DNA of 64,000 nt. It comes from Novipirellula herctigrandis (lineage in GTDB: Bacteria > Planctomycetota > Planctomycetia > Pirellulales > Pirellulaceae). The first letter of the stretch is position 1, and every line of letters starts with the position of its first letter. Positions 1 to 8,839 of the stretch are shown in pieces. The notes beneath the pieces were generated by a model, which saw nothing but the letters and a program-made list of their open reading frames with translations, made no database searches and had not been told where the DNA came from. A program made the translations under genes and the position numbers. The stretch is taken from contig SJPJ01000001.1 in assembly GCA_007859835.1 (NCBI GenBank), positions 3,398,794 through 3,462,793 on the forward strand, written 5' to 3'.

Positions 1-984
1 ATCGTATCCACCGAGATCATAGTTGTCGTAGCCGATGCCAAAGTCGCCAACATCGAGATCTTCTTGGAAATCAAGTCGTCCGCCAAAATCAATCGCATGG
101 TCACCCGATCCAATTGCGTCATCACCGAATCGAAAGTTCAAATCGTTCAGGTCAAGGTCGACATCGTCTTGCCAGAAGTCAACGGAATCAATCTCTTCGA
201 AGTCCGCGGTGACATTGTCCCATTCGGCCTCGGACATCAAGTCCCCCAGATCCGCTCGGGCCGCGTCCCAGTCCTCTTCGTCTGCCGTAACCACGTCGTC
301 CCACTGGGCATCGCTCAAACGACTCAAGTCATCAAAGGCATCTCGCAAATCATCCTTATACAACTCAGGAATCTTGCAGTCACGAATCCAATCCTCCAAC
401 TGCTCCCAATCCTCGTCCTCGCGAGCGCGGATCAAGAGATGACGCAGAAGTTCGCGATCCTGTTCGTCACGAACAAATTGATAGATGGTTCCGGCCGCAT
501 ACGCAGCCCGGGCCAACGGAGACCAACGGTTGCGATCAGCGTTGAGCGGCAAACGTCGCACCGGCCGATCGATAATGTGCCTGCGAACGATCCGCGAACT
601 TGGCCTCGCCGCCGATCTTACAACGGGCTTCGCACTGGTCGTTCGCTTCTTCAGTTCGGTCAGTTCCCAGTTGCCACGTTTGAAGTTTAATCCGTAGGTT
701 CCAGGTTTTGTGATTGTCTGCGTCTTCCAGGCGCGCCTGGTGTTGCCTGCCCAAAGCTCGATCGTTACGGGGAAGGACCGAGGCACAAGGACCGAAGCCT
801 TACCAGGCTTGATCTCTCGACGGGTTGTTCTGATCTTCAGGTATGCGTCGTACCTATCCAGGTTTGCTAACACGACTTTGTCAGCCCCGTTCGCAGCCCC
901 CTTGGTTGAGGAGTTAAAGAACGATCCCGCGAGAAGACATGCGGCGGCAACCAGTCGCACCTGATTTGAAAATGTGAATTGCAT
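1..984 (-). CDS. Secreted acidic protein of unknown function (3' end outside window)
   Basis: Reading the minus strand from an ATG at 984 gives 328 uninterrupted codons to the window edge, so the C-terminus is missing. Residues 1-33 look like a signal peptide (basic start, hydrophobic VAAACLLAGSFF core). A short beta-rich segment follows (about residues 38-95), then an Arg-rich stretch (about 105-150) and a strongly acidic half rich in Asp, Glu and Trp with loose repeats such as DLSRLSDAQWDD and DLMSEAEWDN, ending in a Gly/Asp-rich tail. I do not recognise a family. The composition suggests an extracytoplasmic, possibly calcium-binding or cell-surface protein, which is inference only. The gene points away from the transporter gene that follows, across a short spacer with nothing notable. 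Confidence 0.7.
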   Translation of the reverse strand, partial: MQFTFSNQVRLVAAACLLAGSFFNSSTKGAANGADKVVLANLDRYDAYLKIRTTRREIKPGKASVLVPRSFPVTIELWAGNTRRAWKTQTITKPGTYGLNFKRGNWELTELKKRTTSAKPVVRSAARPSSRIVRRHIIDRPVRRLPLNADRNRWSPLARAAYAAGTIYQFVRDEQDRELLRHLLIRAREDEDWEQLEDWIRDCKIPELYKDDLRDAFDDLSRLSDAQWDDVVTADEEDWDAARADLGDLMSEAEWDNVTADFEEIDSVDFWQDDVDLDLNDLNFRFGDDAIGSGDHAIDFGGRLDFQEDLDVGDFGIGYDNYDLGGYD

Positions 985-1192
985 TGTTGTGTTCCAAAGA
1001 TACCGGGCACTTACGCCAAAGAGGGGTGCTGCCAACTATAACTTGAATCGATCGTCGATAGGTGAATACAAACCCTCCAAAATATGCGAAACCAAATAAA
1101 ATGCAGATTCACTGGCTCGGCTCTCAAGCCGAAGCAGTTGTTTGAGATGCCGAAAACCTGCACGATTCGATGACCAACAACAGACCGGAAGC

Positions 1193-2203
1193 CTATCCCA
1201 CTGGTGCGTCGTTGGCGGAGGTTGCCTGGGGTGGTTCCCCGGAAGCCTCATGATCCCGTTTCGAATCGGTTTTGTAACCTACCGAAGCGGCGATCCATTG
1301 AGGATCTCGCGTGAATATCACATCCAACGCTAGGTGATCCAGCGCGCCAGCCAACGCGTTGGCGACTTCGCGTCGACATTCGTCGAGATCTTTCAGGCCG
1401 TAGTCAGCCCTTTCCCCACAGAGAACATACAACTGGATGTAGCTGAGACGCCCTAGCTGTTGCACCCGCATCTTCGTTTGGACGGTCTCGTCACCAGGAA
1501 ACGCCGATTGAATGGCTGCAATGGCGCGATCCTGAAATGCGAGATCGGGTGCTTTGCCGACGATTTGATTCCAGTTGTCGCGAATGATCTTTGCCGGTAT
1601 TGGCAAGCTGAGCAGAACGAGAACAATCACGACCGCTGGGTCAATGTACGGCATCAGATAGGCGAAGCTCGAATTGGCAAGCAGCATCGCGATCAGAAAC
1701 GCAACCGCTACGGCCACCGAAAGGATTCCGTCAACCAACCAATTCTGCGTATCAACCTGCAGCAAGGGAGAGCGCGTCCGCTTTGACAGATTCGATTGCG
1801 CGATGGCTATCGCAAAACAACCGCTGGCCGCGACGAGAGCATAGACCATCGCCCAGCCCGCTGAGACATCCCGTCCGCCATCGATGATGACGATAATTGC
1901 CGACACGAGGGCAAACAAGGTAATGAACGCCATCAACAAACCCTTGGTCAGATTCAGCATCGGCTCGAAGGCCGCATAACCAAAGTGGAACACATCATCG
2001 CCTGGCTGAAGCACGAGCGTTGCCACTCGCAGCGCAACAAATCCAACGGCGCAGCCCACCAGAGAGAACAATCCGTCCAGCAGCACGGCATCGGATGATG
2101 TGACGACAGCGAATCCAATTCCCAGCACCGCCATGAACAGAGCCCCATAGATAGACATCCATAGGCCGCGTTGTTCAAGTTGATTTTCGGTAACCCGTGT
2201 CAT
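1193..2203 (-). CDS. Cation diffusion facilitator (CDF)-type transporter
   Basis: 336-aa integral membrane protein with about six hydrophobic segments in residues 15-205 and a cytoplasmic C-terminal domain (about 210-310), the layout of CDF metal/proton antiporters. Recognisable family features are the TM2 motif LLDGLFSLVG (Asp43), an HFGYAAFEP loop (His73) and the TM5 motif DTQNWLVDGILS (Asp158). Compared from memory with YiiP, whose site A is D45/D49/H153/D157, the equivalents here are Asp43, Ser47, Asn154 and Asp158, so two of four ligands are replaced. It resembles the divergent 'predicted Co/Zn/Cd transporter' branch. The substrate is uncertain. The C-terminal tail (about 312-336) is polar and low complexity. 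Confidence 0.85.
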   Translation of the reverse strand: MTRVTENQLEQRGLWMSIYGALFMAVLGIGFAVVTSSDAVLLDGLFSLVGCAVGFVALRVATLVLQPGDDVFHFGYAAFEPMLNLTKGLLMAFITLFALVSAIIVIIDGGRDVSAGWAMVYALVAASGCFAIAIAQSNLSKRTRSPLLQVDTQNWLVDGILSVAVAVAFLIAMLLANSSFAYLMPYIDPAVVIVLVLLSLPIPAKIIRDNWNQIVGKAPDLAFQDRAIAAIQSAFPGDETVQTKMRVQQLGRLSYIQLYVLCGERADYGLKDLDECRREVANALAGALDHLALDVIFTRDPQWIAASVGYKTDSKRDHEASGEPPQATSANDAPVG

Positions 2204-2352
2204 GATGATTGAGGTTAGATATCTGGCTCGCGTCTAGCGAAAGGTTGCTAGTTATCACGAATGAAAGTCGGCTACATCCTACGAAAGTCATGGCCCCAAC
2301 GCTACTCGTCGATTCGGTACCCCACATGCGAGATCGTGCAGTTTACGAATCC

Positions 2353-2371
2353 ACCCTCCTAGCAGGAGGGT
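2353..2371. repeat. Small hairpin, 8-bp stem
   Basis: ACCCTCCT-AGC-AGGAGGGT is a perfect 8-bp inverted repeat with a 3-nt loop. There is no T-run, so an intergenic palindrome is more likely than an intrinsic terminator. Confidence 0.5.
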
Positions 2372-2452
2372 CGAGCGCAGCGAGGGGAGGTCGAATCGCA
2401 AATGGCCGATCCAACTTCAACTCCCGCTTGGGGTACCTAGCTCTTCAATCGA

Positions 2453-2472
2453 CCCTCTCCCGAAGGGAGAGG
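2453..2472. repeat. Small hairpin CCTCTCCC/GGGAGAGG
   Basis: An 8-bp inverted repeat with a GAA loop, 80 bp from a similar CT/AG-type hairpin. The rest of 2204-2720 shows no convincing gene. Confidence 0.45.
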
Positions 2473-2720
2473 TGACTGGCTGTAACTCCATACAAATTCC
2501 ATACTTAAAAACTGCACGACGTCATGGCTGGAAGGGTTTGATATCAACGGAGACGTCGCTGCCAGCATAAAATGAATTACCGGACCTTGATGCGGCTATT
2601 GCAGACTTGGCCAACTAGTTTGATTGGCACCAACCAAATGAAACGTCGATGGCAGAAGACACGTATAACAATTGAAACCAGTTACCTGTACACGCGGATG
2701 CAGTCGATGCTTCGTCGTGA

Positions 2721-3020
2721 TTGAACGAACTGGTGGCGAGCACAAGGGCTGGTGGCGAGAACAAGGGCTTGGGGGGCGGATTAGGGATCCTGGTGCCGAA
2801 CACGGTATTCGCACATCAAATGGCCGAGAACTCCTCAATCTACACGTTTTCTCGTTACGTGCACTACGACGCGCCGCGGTCGTTTCTCGTTCCCGATAGC
2901 GGGATTTCCGTTTTACCGGATGGGCAAGTCGATCATCCATCCTACACACGTGCCTTCAACATGGAGGTCATGATGACCTCTGGACTTCAGGACGCGATGA
3001 TGGATTGGTATCCACAGTGA
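2721..3020 (+). CDS. Orphan C-terminal fragment or small unknown protein
   Basis: An open frame of 99 codons whose last ~70 codons look protein-like, with mixed hydrophobic/polar composition and GC-ending codons (around YTFSRYVHYDAPRSFLVPDS). Its stop lies 1 bp before the ATG of the porin gene. The first ~30 residues are Gly-rich and poorly convincing, and no ribosome-binding site is visible. It could be the 3' remnant of a longer degraded gene or a small upstream gene co-transcribed with the porin. I do not recognise the family. Confidence 0.3.
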   Translation: MNELVASTRAGGENKGLGGGLGILVPNTVFAHQMAENSSIYTFSRYVHYDAPRSFLVPDSGISVLPDGQVDHPSYTRAFNMEVMMTSGLQDAMMDWYPQ

Positions 3021-3021
3021 A

Positions 3022-4338
3022 ATGATGCACCGATCATTGTTCTACATTCTGCTGGCGTTGATCGTCGCCCTGGTCAGTTCGGTCCCGGTTTGCGCCCAGT
3101 CTTCCACCGGCCCAAACACGCAGTCATCAAGTTCAGGCCAAACCACAACCGGACGTTTACATGGGTTGATTGGTGAACGAGAGTTGAGCAATGTGCCGGA
3201 CGATGTCGGTTACCAATTGCATGAGTCCGACGAGAGCATCGATTCGATTTTCCCCTACGGACCTTTAACGCCACTGAATGATCTTTGGGGTCGCTCAACA
3301 AAACGCGTCAACGAATCGCTTCGACTGGACCTCGGGCTAAACTACACGGCGGTCTATCAAACGGCTGACACGTCGGCGCGTGGCCCGCGTGAAGTGAGTG
3401 GCGGCGACTTTGACTTCTTCGGTCGCTGGCACCTGACTGGACGTGAAGATGATTGGCCTGGTTCGCTTGTCTTCAGTTCGGAAACACGCCATCGCATGTC
3501 GAGTACTTCCCCAAACAAGCTCGATACGGGAACGGTTGGCGGCACGATTGTCGGCTTTGGAGTGCAGGATTTCTCGTTGGTGCAGCTATATTGGGAACAA
3601 GGTTCCTTCGAGGATGGACTCATGATGCGGGCGGGTAAGATAGATCCCGCTTTAATTTATGACGGCGGTCGCTACGTCAGCTCAAACTACGCATTTCTTA
3701 GTCCGGCTTTCGCCGATACAACGCCGATGCCATTGCCCGGTGCCGGGATCGGGATGGCCGGAGCAATCTACCCGACCGATTCCACCTACCTTGTCGCCGG
3801 ACTTCACGATGCCAACGGCCAACGCACCACGTCTGGTCTCAGCACGTTCTTTGATGACGCGGAGTACTTTTCCGCAGTCGAACTGGGCTGGTTCCCAAAC
3901 GAAAATGAGATAGACGAGGGCAGCTACCACATCACGCTGTGGCACATTGATGCGAGAAAACGAGTGGGGCGGCGAAGCGACCAAGGTGTCGCATTGACGA
4001 TGGAGCAGCAGGTCGGATCCGATGGACAGTTCGTACCCTTCTTGCGGTACGCCTACGCCGATCGCGGTCTCAACGGGATTCGCGAAAACCTTTCCGTCGG
4101 AATCGGCTTGGAAGGCCCCTTCTACCAGAACTACGACTTGATCGGCACTGCCTTCTCATGGCAAGAACCATCCGATCGGGGCTTGGGCAATCAGAGTGTT
4201 TTTGAGACGTTCTACCGCTTCTTCATCACGCCGCATACCCATTTGACACCCGACATCCAGGTCGTCATCGACCCCTCGAATGCTCCGACAAAAAGTTCCG
4301 TGACAGTCTTCGGATTGCGAATACGAACGTTGTACTAG
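3022..4338 (+). CDS. OprB-like carbohydrate-selective porin
   Basis: 438 aa with a Sec signal peptide (residues 1-25, cleavage near VCAQ), a Ser/Thr/Gln-rich linker (about 26-50), and a C-terminal region of alternating amphipathic strands ending in an aromatic residue (RIRTLY), as expected for an outer-membrane beta barrel. The order of motifs (LRLDLGLNYTAVYQTA, FDFFGRWHLTG, YWEQGSF, MRAGKIDP, FLRYAYADRG, NYDLIGTAFSW, ETFYRFFITPHTHLTPDIQ) is that of the OprB family, which moves sugars across the outer membrane. A second member lies at 24245-25453. The gene ends exactly at the CTAG that borders a palindromic repeat unit, so its stop codon TAG is part of that border. Confidence 0.85.
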   Translation: MMHRSLFYILLALIVALVSSVPVCAQSSTGPNTQSSSSGQTTTGRLHGLIGERELSNVPDDVGYQLHESDESIDSIFPYGPLTPLNDLWGRSTKRVNESLRLDLGLNYTAVYQTADTSARGPREVSGGDFDFFGRWHLTGREDDWPGSLVFSSETRHRMSSTSPNKLDTGTVGGTIVGFGVQDFSLVQLYWEQGSFEDGLMMRAGKIDPALIYDGGRYVSSNYAFLSPAFADTTPMPLPGAGIGMAGAIYPTDSTYLVAGLHDANGQRTTSGLSTFFDDAEYFSAVELGWFPNENEIDEGSYHITLWHIDARKRVGRRSDQGVALTMEQQVGSDGQFVPFLRYAYADRGLNGIRENLSVGIGLEGPFYQNYDLIGTAFSWQEPSDRGLGNQSVFETFYRFFITPHTHLTPDIQVVIDPSNAPTKSSVTVFGLRIRTLY

Positions 4339-4597
4339 AGCTCTGTCACAGCTAAGACTTCGGGTTGAACCGTAGTGGAATTCGCCAGAATTCCTTGCGA
4401 TTCACAGACCAGGAAGGAATTCTGGCGAATCCCACTACCCTAAAATCAAGCTGTAACAAAGCACTAGTGCTTTGACCAGATTAAAGATTGGGGTTCAGCC
4501 GTAGCGGAAGTCGTCAAGACTTTCGGTGATTTACGGTGTGGGCCGAAACTCTTGACGAGTTCCGCTACCCCAAAATCAAAGTTGGATGAAGCACTAG
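4335..4597. repeat. Two tandem MITE-like long palindromes bounded by CTAG
   Basis: Three CTAG tetranucleotides (4335-4338, 4464-4467, 4594-4597) separate two units of about 126 bp, each a long imperfect inverted repeat. In unit 1 the arms 4372-4396 and 4414-4438 match at 24 of 25 positions. In unit 2 the arms 4501-4526 and 4543-4568 match at 24 of 26. Outside these arms both units continue with weaker symmetry to ends resembling TGCTTTGT. The left arm of each carries the same ~7-nt extra segment (GTTgAaCC/GTTcAgCC). A core-only relative lies at 40613-40681. No gene is present in 4339-4715. Confidence 0.75.
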
Positions 4598-4715
4598 AGC
4601 GTTGCGAAGAAATCGCAGTTTTCTGTTCACCCAGAGAAGTCACGTTCGAAAGCTGCCCCAATCGATGCCGGGGTTTGAATCGCGGGCGGGTCGACTCAAG
4701 TGCAGAACGTAGACG

Positions 4716-6224
4716 TTAAAAACTGTACTTTACCAAACCGTGATACAACATCGTCGAGCTGTTGTTGCTTGGCGCAATGTACGTCGTTTCGAGGTGGCTC
4801 ACCTCAAAGCGAGTCTCCCATTCCTCGCTCAGTCTCCAGATGAAATTCAGCCAGTAGGCTTCGTTCCGGGCGCGCTGTCCCACCGTGCCCGCTGGCGGGA
4901 TCGTACCGAGGTCGCTGTCCCTCGGGTTGTCGATTCCGTATCCGATGGATGTGGTGAAAGAGGGAGACTGATGGAAGAAAAACTCTCCGAATCCGCCCGT
5001 GCTGTAAATGGCCTCGCCGTCATTCGGATTCAGGCTTTGCCCGATTGCTCCGTTGTAAGTGCCAATCGCCTGTCCGGCGAAACACTCACCCTGGAATCCC
5101 CACCTCTCCCACTCCATCCGCAGCTCGGGAATGACCGCCCACGAGGTGGACACATTGCTTGCCGACAGGGCAAGGTTATCGACCGCTCGCGTTTCGCCGA
5201 TCAGTCCTCCGATCGCGAACAGCAACGGCCTTTGACCTTTTTCCGCCGGTCCGAGCGTCACTTCCCAACGCGCTTCGGCATTGGGCAAGCCGTTATCGAT
5301 TCCAGCCACAACTGGATCCGCGATGAAGTCGTTCACGGCTTGTTGCGTCAAGCCGAAATAGAGTGACGATCCGATCATATCAGAACATTGAAAGAATCGT
5401 TCTGCTCGAAAGCCTGGCCGAATCTGGCCAACGTTCCCCTGCATTTTGTGTGAACTCCAAGCGGGCGAGTTCGTGTTTTGGCGACCGATCGCGTCAGCGT
5501 CTTGCCCGACCCAAAAACGCCAATCATCATTTCGTAGCTCTGCGTAGGCCAACAAGGCAAAGAGGCCCGGATTGTTTTGGATTGGTTGTTCACCGAAGAA
5601 GTTCACTGCAACATTCGCCGACGTTCGAAACCCACCAACGTCTGGCCCCGTGATATTAAGACCAAAGATGGACTGTTGGGCGCTCGCTGTAAATCGAGAG
5701 TCGTCAATTCCCGGCGCTGGCCCGGGGAGTAGGAAAAGTGGTGAGCCGCGCAATTGTGTGCTTCTGTTAGTGCCGATCGCTTCTGCGAACACGGCTCCAA
5801 AGGGAAGAATGCGAAACTTCCCTTTCTTCCACGACAGTTTCTCCGCGCAACAATCACATAGTTCAGGCACTCCCGAGCAAACGGACGTTCGACAGTTCGG
5901 ACAGGAATCGCATGCGAAGGCGTTGGCTGCTTGAACCACCGATCCAGATTCGCTGAAACTACTCAATTGGCTCGCTTGATCCAACCCAGTGAACTCCGGC
6001 GAGTCGTGCCACGTCACTTGCGAACTGTCCGCAGCGGATTGCTCACGTAAATGCTGCAACTGCGAGCGAGTGGTGTTGAGTTCGGTTCGTGTCGCCTCAA
6101 GCTGACGAGCAAGCTCCGAAATTCGTTGCGAATTGTCTGCGGCAGTTTGAGCGTCCACCATCGGAGTCATCACGCCCAACAGAAGCGTTGCGGACAGAAA
6201 GACACTTTTAATATTGAAAATCAC
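4716..6224 (-). CDS. Planctomycete outer-membrane beta-barrel protein with coiled-coil/Cys-rich neck
   Basis: I choose the GTG at 6224 because GGAAGG lies 5 nt upstream and a signal peptide follows directly (residues 1-26, ending VDAQ). This gives 502 aa. After the signal come a heptad-rich coiled coil (about 32-60, ISELARQLEATRTELNTTRS), a linker, a Cys cluster (about 105-126, eight Cys) and a ~360-residue region of alternating strands ending in LVKYSF with a terminal Phe, typical of an outer-membrane barrel. It is clearly paralogous to 12369-13859: both share FGLNITGP/LGALLTGP-type strands and a GYGID[ND]P.D.D segment. The family is common in planctomycetes but functionally uncharacterised; a porin-like role is inference. 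The gene is divergent from the amidinotransferase gene. Confidence 0.75.
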   Translation of the reverse strand: MIFNIKSVFLSATLLLGVMTPMVDAQTAADNSQRISELARQLEATRTELNTTRSQLQHLREQSAADSSQVTWHDSPEFTGLDQASQLSSFSESGSVVQAANAFACDSCPNCRTSVCSGVPELCDCCAEKLSWKKGKFRILPFGAVFAEAIGTNRSTQLRGSPLFLLPGPAPGIDDSRFTASAQQSIFGLNITGPDVGGFRTSANVAVNFFGEQPIQNNPGLFALLAYAELRNDDWRFWVGQDADAIGRQNTNSPAWSSHKMQGNVGQIRPGFRAERFFQCSDMIGSSLYFGLTQQAVNDFIADPVVAGIDNGLPNAEARWEVTLGPAEKGQRPLLFAIGGLIGETRAVDNLALSASNVSTSWAVIPELRMEWERWGFQGECFAGQAIGTYNGAIGQSLNPNDGEAIYSTGGFGEFFFHQSPSFTTSIGYGIDNPRDSDLGTIPPAGTVGQRARNEAYWLNFIWRLSEEWETRFEVSHLETTYIAPSNNSSTMLYHGLVKYSF

Positions 6225-6647
6225 TTGAACCTTCCGACTCTGACAATAATGCTGATCACAGGCTTCATCTCTATCGTCTTCGTTATTCCGATTCTCTAGG
6301 TTTGGTATCTCGGTGCGTTTTTTTCGATCCCCACGGTTGGGGTCGTAACGATTACGCAAGGGAACGCGGTTCGTTCAGAGCTTGGGAAAGTGGTGTTCTG
6401 CTGCTATTTCACGATCCTGCGAGGACAACCCCGAGTGTTGCTGGTTGCTGGCAAGAGCGTGTTTGACACAATCGTGCGGATACCAAGCTGGACGCACTCC
6501 ACCTGTCGGGCTTGGTATATTGCGTTGACGACGAGACACACTAAGTCAATACGCGGCATCTTATCTGCTCGAATGCTTAGAATATGCTGCGTTGTTCAAA
6601 CGATTGTTTTCTGGCCTCAAGACGTACTTCCTCAATCGGATACTTAC
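6225..6647. other. Divergent intergenic region
   Basis: This 423-bp gap separates two divergent genes and should hold both promoters. I see only a 5-bp CCCCA/TGGGG hairpin near 6330 and a TTGACA near 6462 without a convincing partner. No gene is supported here: the open frame extending upstream of 6648 lacks coding character and a ribosome-binding site. Confidence 0.4.
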
Positions 6648-7766
6648 ATGAAAGATCCCATTCAACCCGTTCGACGCGACTTTATGAAAACCGCTGCGGC
6701 AGCTGCCTCTGCCGTAGCACTAACCGGAGTGACTTCGACCGCACACGGTGCGGATCAAAAGAAAGGAACGAAGAGCAAGATGATCCAAGTGAACCACGAA
6801 TGGGGCGCCCTGAAAGAAGTGGTCGTCGGAGTACCCAACTTACGCCTCCCTTCAAAGTTGGCGGAAGCTCCCAAACAATTTCTTCCCGACACGTCAATCG
6901 AGTTCATCGAAAAGCACGCGGGGAAACTGGTCAAGGATTGTGCCCCTGATTTGTTTTCGCAATTCGTGGAGCAGGTCAACGGTATCATTCAGATTCTTGA
7001 AGATCGAGGCATCATCGTTCACCAGGTCAAGAAACACCTTCCCTCTGAGGAAGCCTTCTTGGCAGAACTGAATGACACGGTCATGCAGACTTACCCGCGA
7101 GATCCGATGCTAGTGATCGGAAACAAGTTCATCGAAACCGCGATGTACGAGCCAAATCGACGCAAGGAGCGATTTGCCATTCGCCGGACCATTGGCGACC
7201 GATTGGCCAACAGTAACGCTCGAATCGTGTCGATGCCTGAGCCCGAGCCTTTCCCCGCCGACGAGAACGGAAAGTATGGTCCGGGCCCCTTTCTCGAAGG
7301 TGGCGACGTCATGCTAGTCGGCCGCGACATCTACGTGGGAAATACAGGCAACGCGTCGAACAAGGCCGGAATGCGTTGGCTGCAGAATTGCTTGGGCAAC
7401 AAATATCGCGTCCACGAGGTTCCGCTGAGTAGTCACTTCCTGCATCTCGATTGCGTGCTCGCTTTGGTACGCCCCGGACTCGCCGTGATCTGTAAAGAGG
7501 CCTTCATCAAGGGGATCCCTGATTTCCTTAAAGATTGGAAACTCATTGATGTATCAGCCGAAGATGCCGAGCAGAAGCTCGGCTGTAATGGCCTGGTCTT
7601 GGACGAGAATACCATGATCGTGGGCGACGACATGCCGGAGTTGGCAGAGTCCCTAAGCGCCGAGGGCACCGAAGTCCTGACCGCGAGAATCGACGGCATT
7701 TATTGGCAAGGTGGCGGTTTCCGTTGCTGGCATCATCCACTCGTTCGGGAGAGCAAACTTGCCTAG
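6648..7766 (+). CDS. Tat-exported amidinotransferase / arginine deiminase-fold enzyme
   Basis: 372 aa from the ATG at 6648, chosen because a twin-arginine signal (RRDFMKTAAAAASAVALTG, residues 9-27) follows at once. The mature part has the pentein-fold signatures of the amidinotransferase family: EGGD at 217-220, a His in HLDC at 266 and a C-terminal GGGFRCWHHPL with the catalytic Cys at 360. Family members hydrolyse or transfer the guanidino group of arginine-like substrates (arginine deiminase, dimethylargininase, glycine amidinotransferase). The substrate cannot be assigned from sequence. Export through Tat is unusual for this fold, whose well-known members are cytoplasmic, and implies action on an extracytoplasmic guanidino compound or protein arginine. 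It is monocistronic as far as can be seen. Confidence 0.8.
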   Translation: MKDPIQPVRRDFMKTAAAAASAVALTGVTSTAHGADQKKGTKSKMIQVNHEWGALKEVVVGVPNLRLPSKLAEAPKQFLPDTSIEFIEKHAGKLVKDCAPDLFSQFVEQVNGIIQILEDRGIIVHQVKKHLPSEEAFLAELNDTVMQTYPRDPMLVIGNKFIETAMYEPNRRKERFAIRRTIGDRLANSNARIVSMPEPEPFPADENGKYGPGPFLEGGDVMLVGRDIYVGNTGNASNKAGMRWLQNCLGNKYRVHEVPLSSHFLHLDCVLALVRPGLAVICKEAFIKGIPDFLKDWKLIDVSAEDAEQKLGCNGLVLDENTMIVGDDMPELAESLSAEGTEVLTARIDGIYWQGGGFRCWHHPLVRESKLA

Positions 7767-8152
7767 GGTGTCCAGCCTGACTTTCAAGCCGTGGGCTCGT
7801 GGCGGACCTAGTGCCGTCTATCGCATCGGCGGAGGTGGATTGCGCTTCAAGCTAACTCGCATCAGTGAAACGGACCGAAGCGACGAAGGAACCAGACCTC
7901 TTAACGCGATTGCATAAGCAGGGATGAACCAACAAGTGGGGATGATTTGGGGACAGTGTTGACCATTTGCATTGACCTGGAGAAAAGCGTTGGTTCGTAA
8001 GCAGAGTTCCATTCATCTCGTCAAAGCCGGAGTCAATAGCCTTCACTCAATCCGAATCAATCGTAAGATCAAATAGTGTAACCGCATCAGTATGTGGTGT
8101 TGTGATCCTTGAATCACGAAGAGCGAGCGTAGCTGTGAATGATCATTTCAGA
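7767..8152. other. Intergenic, nothing recognised
   Basis: No gene, RNA or repeat could be supported in this stretch. Short open frames here have no coding features. Confidence 0.4.
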
Positions 8153-8442
8153 TGAGAGTTGTTACGAATACTGTTGCCTCCGCTGTACTCTTTTCAATCT
8201 GCGGAATTGACCTTCTCGGCTAGTTCGCAGATTGAGAGTCTCCACCAGCCATTCTTGGCAGGTCAATAAACGCCGTGTCTGGGGCGTTTTTCAAGTTTCG
8301 GTGTTTTGCCGGAAACCTCTCTCTCGGACTAGGCCGTCCCAGTTTCGCATGAGCCAGCGTCCGTCTCAATGGTTTTTGCTCTGCGCACTAGCGCGCTCTC
8401 GGTTCACAAGGTGGCTGCTTGTTACCACGCCGTTTGCTTCCG
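8153..8442 (+). repeat. Dispersed repeat R1, copy 1
   Basis: About 290 bp that is closely similar to 26166-26437, including the segments CGCTGTACTCTT, AATAAACGCC and CTCTCGGACTAGGCCGTCCC. Both copies contain the same terminator hairpin. This copy lies just beyond the 3' end of a serine-recombinase remnant, so it may be the downstream flank of a former mobile element. In the second copy an integrase-derived element interrupts it. Confidence 0.7.
8268..8291 (+). terminator. Intrinsic terminator-like hairpin in R1
   Basis: AAACGCC-(8 nt)-GGCGTTTTT forms a 7-bp stem followed by a T-run. It is conserved in the other R1 copy at 26289-26312. Confidence 0.55.
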
Positions 8443-8461
8443 ACCCACCGAGCCAGACGGT

Positions 8462-8839
8462 TCATGTTTGGTTTGGGTTAACAGGTTGAGAGTCTTTGAT
8501 CGCTCGCCACATCTCGCGTTGCCGATTCCAATCGAGAGTCTTCGCGATGGGGCGGATTTCAGCTTCCTTGATTGGGTCGCGGCCTCTGACCGTGTTGGGT
8601 AGGAACAGAATCTCTTCCTGGATATCAGGGGCGAGATTGTCCATCCACATGATTTGGGTCATGCGCGTGGTTGAGATTTGGCCGTAGTGGGCCAGATCCC
8701 TGTGGAGGCTTATATGGAACGTGATTGCAATGTTGCCGCCGGGGCCTTCGAAGGTGACTGTGTCGAACAGTCTGGAAACGACGCGGGTTTGTTCTCTTGG
8801 CGGGAGCGCATCCTAGGCTTCGTCCAAGCCGGCCAAGAC
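8462..8839 (-). pseudogene. C-terminal remnant of a serine recombinase with HTH tail
   Basis: The minus-strand frame reads GLDEA, stop, DALPPREQTRVV, then LFDTVTFEGPGGNIAITFH and a helix-turn-helix-like tail (TTRMTQIMWMDNLAPDIQEE, LFLPNTVRGRDP, IKEAEIRPIA). This is the arrangement at the C-terminus of large serine site-specific recombinases of planctomycetes, from family knowledge. The in-frame TAG at 8813-8815 sits where such proteins usually have Trp, so a TGG to TAG change is likely (inference). A further stop lies just upstream (8840-8842), and the catalytic N-terminal domain is absent. Only about 115 codons survive. Confidence 0.6.

Noticed and set aside
2209-2475. 88-codon frame between transporter and porin genes
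   Set aside because: It runs through two hairpins and lacks coding features or a ribosome-binding site.
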